A stretch of 64,000 nt of DNA from Clostridiales bacterium (GTDB lineage Bacteria > Bacillota > Clostridia > Oscillospirales > Acutalibacteraceae): positions 434,001 to 498,000 of the forward strand of contig DXXG01000028.1 in assembly GCA_019416455.1 (NCBI GenBank). The letters are read 5' to 3'. Shown here piece by piece: positions 1 through 7,622 of the stretch. The notes below the pieces were generated by a model. That model ran no database searches. It saw nothing but the letters and a program-made list of their open reading frames with translations, and was not told the origin of the DNA. The position numbers and the translations under genes are program-made. Position 1 is the stretch's first letter. The number at the start of each line of letters is the position of its first letter.

Positions 1-1152
1 CTGCAAAGCTCCCTCCCTGCCGTGTGCGGTCGTGTGTGCCCTCAGGAGACCCAGTGTGAGTCCAAATGCGTTCGGGGCATCAAGGGCGAGCCTGTGGCCA
101 TCGGCCGGCTGGAACGGTTTGTGGCTGACTGGCACAACCAGCACGCGACGGAAGCTCCCGTAAAGCCCGTTTCCAACGGCCACAAGGTAGCCGTGGTGGG
201 CTCCGGCCCCTCTGGCCTTACCTGCGCCGGCGACCTGGCTAAAAAGGGCTATGAGGTCACCGTGTTTGAGGCGCTGCACACCGCTGGCGGCGTGCTGGTC
301 TACGGCATTCCGGAATTCCGTCTGCCCAAGGACATCGTCCAGAAGGAGATCGACACTCTGAAAGCTCTGGGCGTGAACGTAGAGACCAACATGGTCATCG
401 GCCGGGTGTTGTCTATCGACGAGCTGCTGGAACAGGGCTATGAGGCTGTGTTTATCGGCTCTGGCGCGGGACTGCCTCGGTTCATGAACATTCCCGGCGA
501 AAACTTGAAGGGCGTTTACTCTGCCAACGAGTTCCTCACCCGGGTCAATCTGATGAAAGCCTATCAGTCCGGCAGCGACACCCCCATCGAACACGCTAAG
601 CGTGTAGCGGTAGTGGGCGGCGGTAACGTGGCTATGGACGCTGCCCGGTGCGCTAAGCGTTTGGGCGCGGAGGAAGTATTCATCGTGTACCGCCGGTCCG
701 AGAAGGAGCTTCCCGCCCGTGCCGAGGAAGTGGAGCACGCCAAAGAGGAAGGCATCGTGTTCCACCTGCTGAACAATCCCACCAAGATCCTGGGAGATGA
801 CAATGGCTTCGTGAAGGGCATGGAGTGCATCCGCATGGAGCTGGGCGAGCCTGACGCTTCCGGTCGCCGCCGTCCTGTGGAGATGCCTGGTTCCGAGTTC
901 ATTCTGGATGTGGACTGTGTGATCATGTCCATCGGCACCTCTCCTAACCCGCTAATCAAATCCACCACCGAGGGACTCGAGACCCAGAAGTGGGGCGGCA
1001 TCATTGTGGAAGAGGCCACGGGCCTCACCAGCCGGGAAGGCGTTTACGCCGGAGGCGACGCTGTAACAGGAGCCGCCACTGTGATCCTGGCCATGGGCGC
1101 TGGCAAGACCGCCGCTTCCGCCATTGACGAATACATTCAAAATAAGGGGTAA
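1..1152 (+). CDS. gltA: NADPH-dependent glutamate synthase, small-subunit type (5' end outside window)
   Basis: The frame is open from base 1, so the gene starts before the window and only its last ~383 residues are visible. The protein would transfer electrons from NADPH through FAD and Fe-S clusters for glutamate synthesis from glutamine and 2-oxoglutarate in the cytoplasm. It shows the cysteine cluster CGRVCPQETQCESKC, then an FAD dinucleotide fold (GSGPSGLTCAGDLA), a second Rossmann motif for NADPH (GGGNVAMDAARCAKRLGA) and a C-terminal FAD-contact region (GVYAGGDAVTGAATV). This order is typical of GltD/GltA-type oxidoreductases, which usually have about 460 residues. Homologues also act as the SudA/NfnB subunit of ferredoxin:NADP reductases. 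The missing upstream neighbour would decide between these roles. A strong terminator follows, so it is the last gene of its transcript. Confidence 0.88.
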   Translation: MQSSLPAVCGRVCPQETQCESKCVRGIKGEPVAIGRLERFVADWHNQHATEAPVKPVSNGHKVAVVGSGPSGLTCAGDLAKKGYEVTVFEALHTAGGVLVYGIPEFRLPKDIVQKEIDTLKALGVNVETNMVIGRVLSIDELLEQGYEAVFIGSGAGLPRFMNIPGENLKGVYSANEFLTRVNLMKAYQSGSDTPIEHAKRVAVVGGGNVAMDAARCAKRLGAEEVFIVYRRSEKELPARAEEVEHAKEEGIVFHLLNNPTKILGDDNGFVKGMECIRMELGEPDASGRRRPVEMPGSEFILDVDCVIMSIGTSPNPLIKSTTEGLETQKWGGIIVEEATGLTSREGVYAGGDAVTGAATVILAMGAGKTAASAIDEYIQNKG

Positions 1153-1165
1153 TTTTTCACATAAG

Positions 1166-1200
1166 AAAGGGGCCGACGCCGCTGCGTCAGCCCCTTTTTC
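1166..1200 (+). terminator. Rho-independent terminator after gltA
   Basis: An AAAGGGGC / GCCCCTTT stem continues through a C-A mismatch into GACGC / GCGTC, with a short loop, and is followed by a T-run. It lies 14 bases after the stop codon. Confidence 0.88.
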
Positions 1201-1214
1201 GTTTCCCTATCTGT

Positions 1215-2045
1215 TCAGTTGAGCACAAAACGTTCCAAAGCTCTCGCCAAACCGTCCTGGGTGTGAGCCACCGTGACAAACTTTGCAGCATCCTTGGCCT
1301 CCTGAGAACCATCCTCCATGGCCACAGACACTCCGGCATATTGCAGCATAGCCACGTCATTGCCATTGTCTCCCAAGGCCATCACCTTTTCCTGGGGGAT
1401 CCCAAGCTGTCCTGCCAGGGCTTCCAAAGCATGGCCCTTGTCCGCTCCCAGCACGTTCACTTCGATATTATCCGGAATGGAGGAAGTGAGCTGCAAACCG
1501 CCTAGGGCATCCAGACGCCGCCACACCTCCTGACGATGTTCCGGTGGACCAACGTAAGGCAGATTGATCTTCTCCGGCCGAAGCCCGGTTTCTGCCAGCA
1601 TAATGGAAAGATCTTTCACAAACTCATAATCCTTCGTGAGGAAATGGAGTTTCTCCCGGGGCATTCCAAAATGGGAAATAGCCCGCTGGGGATCCCCCTT
1701 GCGAGTGATAGACCTTCCATCGTGGTAATATTCCACAAACAGATCGTACTCTGCCAAAAGAGCCTGGACTTCCTTGGCCTTCTCATTGGGGATCAGGCTT
1801 TCCCAAACGGTCCTCCCCTCCTCCAGGTCGTACACACCAGCGCCGTTGGCGGTAATAGCGTACCGCACCCCGGGCAGGCCAGTGATCTCCGGAGGGAGAA
1901 AGTCTTTCATCCGTCCCGATGCCGGCACCAGGATCACCCCCCGGCGGGCGGCTTCCTCCAAAGCCTTTCTGTTCCCTTCCGATAGGTATTTATGCTCCGT
2001 CAAAGTTGTGCCGTCCAGATCGAACGCCACAAGAGCAATAGCCAT
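1215..2045 (-). CDS. HAD-superfamily phosphatase, Cof/YxeH type
   Basis: A 276-residue cytoplasmic phosphatase, probably acting on sugar or nucleotide phosphates. The nucleophile motif is FDLDGTTLTEHKYLS near the N-terminus. HAD motif II is VPASGR, and the C-terminal metal-binding motif is ALGDNGNDVAML. Length and motif order fit the class IIB Cof family, which has a large cap domain between the motifs. The open frame extends further upstream, but the ATG at 2045 is chosen because a GAAAGGGG ribosome binding site lies about nine bases before it and the HAD motif then begins at the expected distance from the N-terminus. It is a single gene with its own promoter candidate at 2159-2187. It ends convergent with gltA. 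The natural substrate cannot be read from sequence. Confidence 0.85.
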   Translation of the reverse strand: MAIALVAFDLDGTTLTEHKYLSEGNRKALEEAARRGVILVPASGRMKDFLPPEITGLPGVRYAITANGAGVYDLEEGRTVWESLIPNEKAKEVQALLAEYDLFVEYYHDGRSITRKGDPQRAISHFGMPREKLHFLTKDYEFVKDLSIMLAETGLRPEKINLPYVGPPEHRQEVWRRLDALGGLQLTSSIPDNIEVNVLGADKGHALEALAGQLGIPQEKVMALGDNGNDVAMLQYAGVSVAMEDGSQEAKDAAKFVTVAHTQDGLARALERFVLN

Positions 2046-2158
2046 TATAAAAACCCCTTTCACCTGCGGTGGGCAAATTACGCCCCGGGCGGCGGGCTTC
2101 ACCCGCGCTGTTCTACACGCCAGCGCGCGTCCGCACCACTACATCAGCGTTTGCGAAT

Positions 2159-2187
2159 ATTATACCACAGCACTCCCCTACCGCCAA
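2159..2187 (-). promoter_or_regulatory. Sigma-A-type promoter candidate for the HAD phosphatase gene
   Basis: Read on the minus strand: TTGGCG, a 17-base spacer, then a perfect TATAAT. It lies about 110 bases upstream of the ATG at 2045. Confidence 0.5.
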
Positions 2188-2204
2188 GGAAAAACCTGAC
2201 AAAA

Positions 2205-2244
2205 CGGGAAAAGCGGCCTGGGAGATCCCGCCCCCAAGCCGCTT
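2205..2244 (-). terminator. Terminator of the DUF1540 gene
   Basis: On the minus strand a 12-base stem (AAGCGGCTTGGG with CCCAGGCCGCTT, one G-T pair) is followed by a T-rich stretch. It begins 14 bases after the stop codon of the cysteine-rich protein gene. Confidence 0.75.
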
Positions 2245-2257
2245 CTGCCTTGCTGTG

Positions 2258-2581
2258 TTACTTGTTCTGGAAGGTGCGGCATTCGGTGCCGCTCTTGGAA
2301 GAAACGTCGCCGCAGCAGCAGCCCACGCAGACGTTCTGAGCCTGGCAGCGTTCATGCTGATTGTAAGCGCAGCCCTTCACCTTGCACTGGATATCGGTAT
2401 CCACGGAAGGATTCTGGCCCATGGCGTTCTGACCGGAGCCAGGACGCCGCTCCTCATAGGAAGCGCAGCAGGTCTGACTGCTCTCATGAGCGGAAGGACC
2501 ATCCACCTGGATGCCCGCCAAGCAGCACTGGTTGTTCTGAAAATGCTGACAGCTCTGCACCTGACATTCCAAACGATTCAT
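2258..2581 (-). CDS. DUF1540 cysteine-rich small protein with two domain copies
   Basis: A 107-residue protein with two copies of the DUF1540 cysteine pattern: LECQVQSCQHFQNNQCCLAG near the start and IQCKVKGCAYNQHERC in the second half, with further cysteines in VGCCCG and a final ECRTF. DUF1540 proteins are common in spore-forming Clostridia and probably bind metal, but no molecular function is established. The ATG at 2581 is chosen because a GAGGTG ribosome binding site precedes it and the first domain starts four residues later; upstream in-frame codons have no such site. It is divergent from smpB, which lies across a 218-base gap, and has its own terminator. Confidence 0.82.
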   Translation of the reverse strand: MNRLECQVQSCQHFQNNQCCLAGIQVDGPSAHESSQTCCASYEERRPGSGQNAMGQNPSVDTDIQCKVKGCAYNQHERCQAQNVCVGCCCGDVSSKSGTECRTFQNK

Positions 2582-2728
2582 ACAAGGCACCTCGTTTTCG
2601 GAGTTATTTCGCGAAGCGTATGAGCGCCCCGCGGAAAGTATTCTTCCCAAGCAGCAGAGGATTATCCTAAAACACTGAAACTGAAATTTTACTTTTCTGA
2701 TTCTCTTTTTGGATCTCGTCAAAATGTC

Positions 2729-2758
2729 TTGCCTTTCGACAAGAGGATGTGCTATAAT
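2729..2758 (+). promoter_or_regulatory. Sigma-A promoter of smpB-ssrA
   Basis: TTGCCT, an 18-base spacer, then TATAAT, about 40 bases upstream of the GTG start of smpB. It probably drives smpB and the adjacent tmRNA together. Confidence 0.7.
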
Positions 2759-2799
2759 AATATGGCTTAACGACAAGACACTAAAAAGGAGGAGTTATC

Positions 2800-3267
2800 G
2801 TGGCAGGCAAAGCCAACACAAAGACCATCGCGCAAAACAAAAAAGCCTTCCACGATTACTTCGTAGAAGAGAGCTTTGAAGCCGGCATCGAGCTGGTAGG
2901 TACAGAAGTGAAATCCCTGCGTCAGGGACGAGCGAACCTAAAGGATGCCTGGTGCTCCGTGGTGAACGGGGAAATGCTCTTAAACGGCTGCCATATCAGT
3001 CCTTATGATTTTGGAAACATCTTCAACCGGGACCCCATGCGGGTGCGCCGGCTGCTGATGCACAAAAAAGAGATCCTTCGGCTGTACGGCATCGTGAAAC
3101 AGCAAGGGTATTCCCTGATCCCCTTGTCCTTGTACTTCAAGGACTCTCGAGTAAAGGTCAAGGTAGGTCTTTGCCGGGGCAAAAAGCTCTACGACAAGCG
3201 GGCCGATATGGCTGAAAAAGCCGCTAAGCGAGACATCGAGCGGACCTTAAAGGAACGCAATCGATAA
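2800..3267 (+). CDS. smpB: SsrA-binding protein SmpB
   Basis: A 155-residue RNA-binding protein that brings tmRNA to stalled ribosomes for trans-translation. It carries the family signature GIELVGTEVKSLRQGRANLKD and the basic C-terminal tail ending KRDIERTLKERNR, whose helix occupies the mRNA channel. Length is normal for the family. Translation starts at GTG: an AAAGGAGGAG site lies six bases upstream, and the protein begins MAGKANTK, as expected for SmpB. Its RNA partner ssrA starts only seven bases after the stop codon, so both are probably made from one transcript and tmRNA is released by processing. Confidence 0.96.
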   Translation: MAGKANTKTIAQNKKAFHDYFVEESFEAGIELVGTEVKSLRQGRANLKDAWCSVVNGEMLLNGCHISPYDFGNIFNRDPMRVRRLLMHKKEILRLYGIVKQQGYSLIPLSLYFKDSRVKVKVGLCRGKKLYDKRADMAEKAAKRDIERTLKERNR

Positions 3268-3274
3268 AATACAT

Positions 3275-3623
3275 GGGGATGTAAAGGTTTCGACGGGGAA
3301 GGAGAGCCCTGGTAAGCGAGCAGCGGTGCGGAACCGCTATAAAATCCGCAAACTTTAAAATTAAACGACAACAATACTGTTGCTGTTGCTGCTTAATTAA
3401 GCAGCCGTTCTACCCCGGAGTACCGCGGCCGGGACTAGAGCGTCGATGAGCGGTGAACGTGAACGAGGTGACGCCCTTACCCTCGTCACGGCTTAAGGGC
3501 TACCAAAGCCTCCAGCCTGCTTTTGGGCGTGAGGCCGCGGGAATCTTAAAACAAAAGCTACGCTCGTAGAAAGCCTTGGTAATCCTTTTTCGGACGCGGG
3601 TTCGATTCCCGCCATCTCCACCA
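3275..3623 (+). ncRNA. ssrA: Transfer-messenger RNA (tmRNA)
   Basis: One-piece tmRNA. The 5' end GGGGATGTAAAGGTTTCGAC and the 3' end TTCGATTCCCGCCATCTCC plus ACCA form the tRNA-like acceptor (GGGGATG with CATCTCC) and T-arm, and CCA is encoded. The tag frame near 3360-3395 ends in residues NDNNTVAVAA before TAA, followed directly by a second TAA-like stop region. The exact resume codon is uncertain, because the frame can be read upstream through LNDNN. The terminal AVAA is a variant of the more usual ALAA degradation tail. The gene rescues stalled ribosomes with SmpB. The 3' end of ssrA is a well-known integration target, and the region just downstream is accessory in character. Confidence 0.95.
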
Positions 3624-3645
3624 GCAGCGTGACGCTGCACACAAG

Positions 3646-3680
3646 TCGCGATCATCACTTTTGTGGTGGTCGCGATTTTT
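3646..3680 (+). terminator. Terminator after ssrA
   Basis: TCGCGATCATCAC pairs with GTGGTGGTCGCGA (one G-T pair) and is followed by five T. A small extra hairpin (GCAGCGT/CGCTGC) lies between the CCA end and this stem. Confidence 0.85.
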
Positions 3681-3758
3681 GCCGCCCACGTTTTTTTGTT
3701 TGGTTCCATTTTTGTTCAGTACAGCCATGTTTACTGGCATAAAATTAAACCAAGTCGA

Positions 3759-3782
3759 AAAGCCCCGGAATTCCGGGGCTTC
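3759..3782. terminator. Palindromic hairpin, possible second or bidirectional terminator
   Basis: AAGCCCCGGAATTCCGGGGCTT is a perfect self-complementary hairpin 80 bases beyond the ssrA terminator. It is flanked by AAAA on the left and TCT on the right, so it could stop transcription on the minus strand better than on the plus strand. Confidence 0.5.
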
Positions 3783-3943
3783 TCGTGTTGTAGAGTGCAA
3801 AAAAGGGCCGTTACTATGTGACGTTTTTAGATAAACCTATCCCCTAACTGAAGGGATTCGAATCCTCGTATGTCCATCACACACTCTAACATTTCAAAGG
3901 CCAAGGCCGGATTCAAAAAACAATTACGCGGAGCAAGCAAACT

Positions 3944-4699
3944 ATGAAATGCAAAAAACTCAGTGTGTACAAAAGTGTAGCTCTTATCTCGTTAGCAGTG
4001 CTGACGCTTTTCCTGTGTCTTTGTGTGTCGATTCATTTTTCGGCAGATAGATTTATCAAGTATACACAGCAAGAAGTCTCAAGTGTTCCCTCTATGGTTT
4101 CTGTCGCCTTGACACCGGAGGACGCTGAGGGGTTGTATCAAAACCTAAATCTTCGAAAAGAAGAAGCCTTACAGGAAATTCCTGGCATTGGGAATATGGA
4201 TATCTCTCAAGATGGAAAATTTCTTTTAGCGACAAAAGACAGCATTTGGGTTCTTGACCAAGATTTCTCTCCCCAGTCACATTTCTCTCTCACTGCCAAC
4301 AGTGCCTTTTATGTTATGTGGAATGGCGAGAACATTTCCATCATCTTGGAACGGGGAGATAACTGCATAGAGATTACACAACAGGGAGACTTGGCAGGAG
4401 CATATAAAATCAGCACCGCCGACAGTCGCAATGAAAGTTTTTTCCAGGCAATTCGTTCTCGCAATATGTGGAAAGTAGGAACTGATTCATATCGGTTGGA
4501 AAGAGCGCCTGGCTTACTATGTTTGTTCGCCAAGGGAGAGTATTCTAGATTGATAGTTACTCATGCTGATGGGCGCACAGAAACTCTGCTGGATACAACG
4601 GGAGCTCTATGGAAACCAACGGTATTTTTCGTTGTCGTTGTTTCTGTCGGTTTAGTACTGGTAACGGCAGTTATAGTATTAAAGATACGCCATATTTGA
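3944..4699 (+). CDS. Unknown protein with membrane anchors at both ends
   Basis: A 251-residue protein of no recognised family. A hydrophobic segment at about residues 11-31 (VALISLAVLTLFLCLCVSIH) and a second at about 223-246 (VFFVVVVSVGLVLVTAVIV) enclose a ~190-residue middle part, most likely outside the cell. This part contains short strands of the type DISQDGKFLLATKDSIWVLD, reminiscent of beta-propeller blades (inference only). The ATG is preceded by GCGGAG ten bases upstream. A terminator at 4721 follows directly, so it is a single-gene unit. Base composition is more AT-rich than the core genes around it, and it lies just downstream of ssrA, so recent acquisition is plausible. Confidence 0.6.
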   Translation: MKCKKLSVYKSVALISLAVLTLFLCLCVSIHFSADRFIKYTQQEVSSVPSMVSVALTPEDAEGLYQNLNLRKEEALQEIPGIGNMDISQDGKFLLATKDSIWVLDQDFSPQSHFSLTANSAFYVMWNGENISIILERGDNCIEITQQGDLAGAYKISTADSRNESFFQAIRSRNMWKVGTDSYRLERAPGLLCLFAKGEYSRLIVTHADGRTETLLDTTGALWKPTVFFVVVVSVGLVLVTAVIVLKIRHI

Positions 4700-4720
4700 T
4701 AGATGAACGATGCATCAAGA

Positions 4721-4751
4721 AAAAGAGCTGGTATAAATCAGCTCTTTTTTG
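4721..4751 (+). terminator. Terminator after the 251-residue membrane protein gene
   Basis: AAAGAGCTG and CAGCTCTTT enclose an eight-base loop and run into TTTTTT. Confidence 0.85.
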
Positions 4752-4892
4752 TATTAAAGCTCTGGACGGCCTGTCTTTATATGCAATATAATTATGAGCA
4801 GGCTAGTCGATTCGAAGATGCGAAGAGAACCAAGTGCAAAGAATATAGGTGTTGGGAGTACTTTTTACATACGGCTTGAATAATGCGGTGAA

Positions 4893-5222
4893 GTGGATAT
4901 GAAGAGATATAAAAATTTACTATTTAAAAATCGGCTAATGGAAGCGGTAACTTCTTTTTCGGGATTTCAGAAGCTATTGTGTTTTTTTGTTCCAATCTTT
5001 GTTTTTATTCCCTGCTATGTGATCAAGGATTTTCTTACACGCACAACAGTCAGATATCTCACACATATCATGAATATGTTTATCCTGTGGCTTCCACTTG
5101 TTATGTGGTGTTATCTAATTCTCAGCCTGCAAGTCCATTTGCAGCAAAGAACGCAGAACCTACTTGCAAACATCTTTACTTTCTTACTTACAGCAGCCAT
5201 CGTGATACTATCTTTTTTCTAG
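4893..5222 (+). CDS. Small membrane protein, paralogue of the next gene
   Basis: A 109-residue protein with three predicted membrane segments (about residues 28-46, 58-78 and 91-108). It ends directly after the last one. Its second half, LILSLQVHLQQRTQNLLANI, aligns with LILSFQVHWKQTVRNRIATI of the next gene, and its N-terminal KNRLMEAV aligns with KNPVMEWI. The two are therefore tandem paralogues, and this one lacks the C-terminal soluble domain of its neighbour. No function is recognised. It lies 16 bases upstream of the next gene, so they are probably co-transcribed. No clear promoter could be identified in the preceding AT-rich gap. Confidence 0.55.
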   Translation: MDMKRYKNLLFKNRLMEAVTSFSGFQKLLCFFVPIFVFIPCYVIKDFLTRTTVRYLTHIMNMFILWLPLVMWCYLILSLQVHLQQRTQNLLANIFTFLLTAAIVILSFF

Positions 5223-5238
5223 CGGGAGGCGGATTGCT

Positions 5239-5838
5239 TTGCGAAATGTCCTTGTAAAAAATCCTGTCATGGAGTGGATCTGCCATCTGACGGGAAAACA
5301 ACGGATTGGGGTGATGATCGGGTTCTTCGCCTTAGGAGCATTTTCTCAGGTACTTGCTTTTTTCCAAGGTGGACAATTACCGATTCCGGTATTCCTGATT
5401 TTGGTTCCAGTTGGCTGGGGCATGATGAACATAATGTTTTATCTGATTCTGAGTTTCCAAGTCCATTGGAAACAGACCGTTCGAAATCGGATTGCAACCA
5501 TCTTCTCTTTCGTCACGCTCTTGATCTTTGTTCAAGTTTTGGTGCATATTTTTCTGTTTTTTTCCAGCCCTTCGAGAACCCCGAAACCCGTTATGGAAAG
5601 CTCCTCCAGTGATGGAAGCTGTACCATCCAGATCTACAAAACAGACTTCAGTATTTGGGAGGGTTCCGATGGGGAAGTATATGTAGAGTGGTCTGACCGT
5701 CCAGGAGAGAAAGAACTGATCATGGAAATTGAAAATTCCTATCAGATGCAAATTTCCTGGTATGGAAATGAACGGGTGACCGTCAACGGACAGACGTTTT
5801 TCATCGAAGATAGAGAAATACGCCAGTCAACTTCATAA
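5239..5838 (+). CDS. Membrane protein with C-terminal soluble domain (DUF5412-like?)
   Basis: A 199-residue protein with three hydrophobic segments in the first ~110 residues, then a soluble domain from about residue 120 (DGSCTIQIYKTDF ... ISWYGNERVTVNGQTFFIED). The soluble part resembles DUF5412-type domains, in which a short DGxYxI strand precedes a WxxNxxVxINGxxF ending; this assignment is tentative. Translation probably begins at the TTG at 5239, with GGGAGG about nine bases upstream, because the residues between it and the first ATG (5269) align with the N-terminus of the upstream paralogue. The gene runs into a reading-frame remnant, so its last few residues may derive from a junction. 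Confidence 0.55.
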   Translation: MRNVLVKNPVMEWICHLTGKQRIGVMIGFFALGAFSQVLAFFQGGQLPIPVFLILVPVGWGMMNIMFYLILSFQVHWKQTVRNRIATIFSFVTLLIFVQVLVHIFLFFSSPSRTPKPVMESSSSDGSCTIQIYKTDFSIWEGSDGEVYVEWSDRPGEKELIMEIENSYQMQISWYGNERVTVNGQTFFIEDREIRQSTS

Positions 5839-5839
5839 A

Positions 5840-6082
5840 ATTTTTGAATCAAGCCCCCGGCGGGAAACCGCAAAATTACTTGCCCCAAAAGTCTCTCATT
5901 TAATTCGTAAGGCTGGACCACGTAATTATTCATCATATAAACATCAAATCAAACCCGTTGCTCCAAATATTACGCGACAACAAACATATAAAGTTATGTA
6001 TATGGCTGGTCGTGCTATTAATGCCACTATCACTGTAGCTCAAATAGCCCTTACCTCACTTCCGAGTATTCAAATAAGGTAA
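5840..6082 (+). pseudogene. Reading-frame remnant without its own start (protein C-terminus)
   Basis: An open frame runs from inside the end of the preceding gene to a TAA at 6080-6082. It has coding-like composition but no start codon or ribosome binding site near its beginning. The product would end KVMYMAGRAINATITVAQIA followed by ten more residues. It is followed nine bases later by a gene for a small membrane protein with a proper ribosome binding site. A C-terminal fragment followed by a small membrane protein is a common layout for broken polymorphic toxin modules with an immunity gene, but no toxin family is recognised, so this reading is an inference. Confidence 0.4.
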
Positions 6083-6090
6083 AGGATTGA

Positions 6091-6459
6091 ATGCAAATGA
6101 TACCAATTATTTATAGAGTTGTCTTCTCCTTTCTTCTCCTTTCAATAATAGCCTTAATTGAAGCCGTTGTTCAGTACCGATTGTGGAAAAAGGAAAAGCC
6201 GCGTGCCCCCCAAAAACCTGTGAGAAACAAACACAAAATTATTGCATTGTTCTGCTCAGTTGCGTTTATTGGTCTTACTTCATATTCAATCTATTTATCC
6301 CAAGATGCTATTCTGCAAGATTACGTGGTTTGTGAGGGCGTTTATATTCGTTGTTTTCGAAATGTTCGTTCATTTGGTGTATGGGATGTAGACTTTGAAA
6401 TTGACGGAAAAACTAAAAGACTCGATTTGTTAAATTCCACCAAATTTAATGCCGTTTAG
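6091..6459 (+). CDS. Small membrane protein, possible immunity-type protein
   Basis: A 122-residue protein with two predicted membrane helices (about residues 5-27 and 49-68), then a short soluble domain containing VVCEGVYIRCFRNVRSFGVW and FEIDGKTKRLDLLNSTKF. It ends abruptly after FNAV, which may mean C-terminal truncation. An AAAGG site precedes the ATG at 6091. It follows the remnant frame by nine bases. The sequence is AT-rich compared with core genes. Small two-helix proteins like this often serve as immunity factors or uncharacterised membrane partners, but nothing in the sequence proves that role. Confidence 0.45.
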   Translation: MQMIPIIYRVVFSFLLLSIIALIEAVVQYRLWKKEKPRAPQKPVRNKHKIIALFCSVAFIGLTSYSIYLSQDAILQDYVVCEGVYIRCFRNVRSFGVWDVDFEIDGKTKRLDLLNSTKFNAV

Positions 6460-6485
6460 TTTAACTCGGTAAAATAATACCAATC

Positions 6486-6518
6486 AAAAAGGGACCTTAC
6501 AAGGAGGTCCCTTTTATT
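6486..6518 (+). terminator. Terminator between convergent genes
   Basis: AAAAGGGACC pairs with GGTCCCTTTT across a nine-base loop, followed by ATTT. It can serve both the membrane-protein gene and the convergent TetR gene. Confidence 0.85.
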
Positions 6519-6532
6519 TATCGTATTCCATT

Positions 6533-7117
6533 TTAAGCCCGAGCAGCAGCGCCGTTGACTTGGTCGTTTAAAATCACATCCGCAAACTGGACAAGCTGTT
6601 CCGGCGTCCGATCGATCTCTCCTCGCAGCCAACTTTCCACCATGCCTGCCAACGCTACCACATAAAAGTGGGTCAGCATTTCCACATCCACAAAGGAGTC
6701 AAGATTCTGACTCACCCCAATCGTCTCCCCTAGTTGTTCGATCGTCCTGTGAATGATCGCATATATATCTGCTTCAAAAAAACGACGGAGATGGTCATGC
6801 CCCAGAGAATTCAAAGCGCAAAGGCATACCGCCCGATTCTCTTCCAGGTACCGAAATAATTGGAGCAGCCCCTCTTTCCACAAAAGGGCGCCTTCTTGCT
6901 GCTTCAGCAGGGAAATTGCCTCGTTCCGGAACATCCACTGCAATAAATCATAAATATCTTCAAAGTGATAATAAAAACTCTGCCTGCGTATGTTGCAGAC
7001 GGCTGTCAAGTCGGATATGGTGATTTTTTCCATAGGCTTTTGGGCCATCAAGGTTTTTAAAGCAGCAGACAGCTGCAATTTTGTCTGTTCAGAAACGGAA
7101 GGATTTTTCTCATCCAT
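6533..7117 (-). CDS. TetR/AcrR-family transcriptional regulator
   Basis: A 194-residue DNA-binding repressor candidate. The N-terminal TetR helix-turn-helix is visible as ITISDLTAVCNIRRQSFYYHF (residues ~32-52), preceded by the usual first helix. The remaining ~140 residues form the ligand-binding and dimer domain and resemble the DhaS-like TetR C-terminal type. The start is supported by GGGAGGTG ten bases before the ATG. It is divergent from the 7296-15224 operon, from which it is separated by 178 bases holding an inverted repeat and a promoter, so it most probably controls the transporter operon and itself. The inducer is unknown; TetR proteins next to RND/MMPL genes usually sense a lipophilic substrate of the pump. 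Confidence 0.85.
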   Translation of the reverse strand: MDEKNPSVSEQTKLQLSAALKTLMAQKPMEKITISDLTAVCNIRRQSFYYHFEDIYDLLQWMFRNEAISLLKQQEGALLWKEGLLQLFRYLEENRAVCLCALNSLGHDHLRRFFEADIYAIIHRTIEQLGETIGVSQNLDSFVDVEMLTHFYVVALAGMVESWLRGEIDRTPEQLVQFADVILNDQVNGAAARA

Positions 7118-7193
7118 AGGTAATAAACACCTCCCATGGAATTAAAGTATACCATTTTTTCTCTTAAAATCAATCGGTCAAATCCTAGCTCAG

Positions 7194-7258
7194 TGTCAAA
7201 ATTGTGACAAACAGGGCTTCTTTGTCCGTTGAAAGTCTCCTCAGCGATACGTTATAAC
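7194..7258 (+). promoter_or_regulatory. Operator-like inverted repeat and promoter of the MMPL operon
   Basis: TGTCA at 7194-7198 and TGACA at 7205-7209 form an inverted repeat with a six-base centre, a candidate TetR operator. Downstream, TTGAAA (7229-7234), an 18-base spacer and TATAAC (7253-7258) form a plausible promoter about 37 bases before the start of the first gene. The binding assignment is inferred from position only. Confidence 0.45.
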
Positions 7259-7295
7259 AGTATCATCTGCTCAACCTAAAAAGGAGGAGACCCAG

Positions 7296-7622
7296 ATGGA
7301 TAAATATAACATGACACTTGTAAGCCAGCTTGGTCCAAGAGAAGGGACACTCCAGCTGGAAGACCAAGATGGGGTCCTAAAGGGGACCATTGGATTGCTG
7401 GGATTTGAAAATCCCGTTACCGGCCAATGGACCGGAGAACGTTCCTTTCGGCTCTTCCATCATCTGCGCACACTTGTCGGTGATCTTTCCTGCGTTTCCA
7501 CATTAGAACTGGAAGGAAACAAAATTTATGGTATCCTGCGGAATGGCCAGTACGTGATGCAGTGGCACGGAGAAAAAACAACCGGTCTAGAAGGAGGAGG
7601 AAAAGGAAATGGCCGAGCATAA
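7296..7622 (+). CDS. Unknown 108-residue protein, first gene of the MMPL operon
   Basis: A small protein of unrecognised family without a signal peptide. It contains alternating hydrophobic strands and glycine turns: MTLVSQLGPREGTLQLE, LKGTIGLLGFENPVTG, then a strand-rich end containing KIYGILRNGQYVMQWHGE. The pattern suggests an all-beta fold, with a G-x-I-x-x-L-G-x-x-N-P-V core. A strong ribosome binding site (AAAGGAGGAG) lies seven bases before the ATG. Its 3' end overlaps the MMPL gene by 14 bases, so the two are translationally coupled and the protein is probably a partner or cytoplasmic accessory of the transporter. Confidence 0.6.
   Translation: MDKYNMTLVSQLGPREGTLQLEDQDGVLKGTIGLLGFENPVTGQWTGERSFRLFHHLRTLVGDLSCVSTLELEGNKIYGILRNGQYVMQWHGEKTTGLEGGGKGNGRA

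Noticed and set aside
3500..3800. Minus-strand open frames over the tmRNA gene
   Set aside because: They are antisense to ssrA and have no ribosome binding site; the RNA structure explains the sequence.
3851..3880. T-loop-like piece GGGATTCGAATCC as a tRNA fragment or attachment site
   Set aside because: No matching acceptor or anticodon stem is found nearby, and it does not repeat the end of ssrA closely enough.
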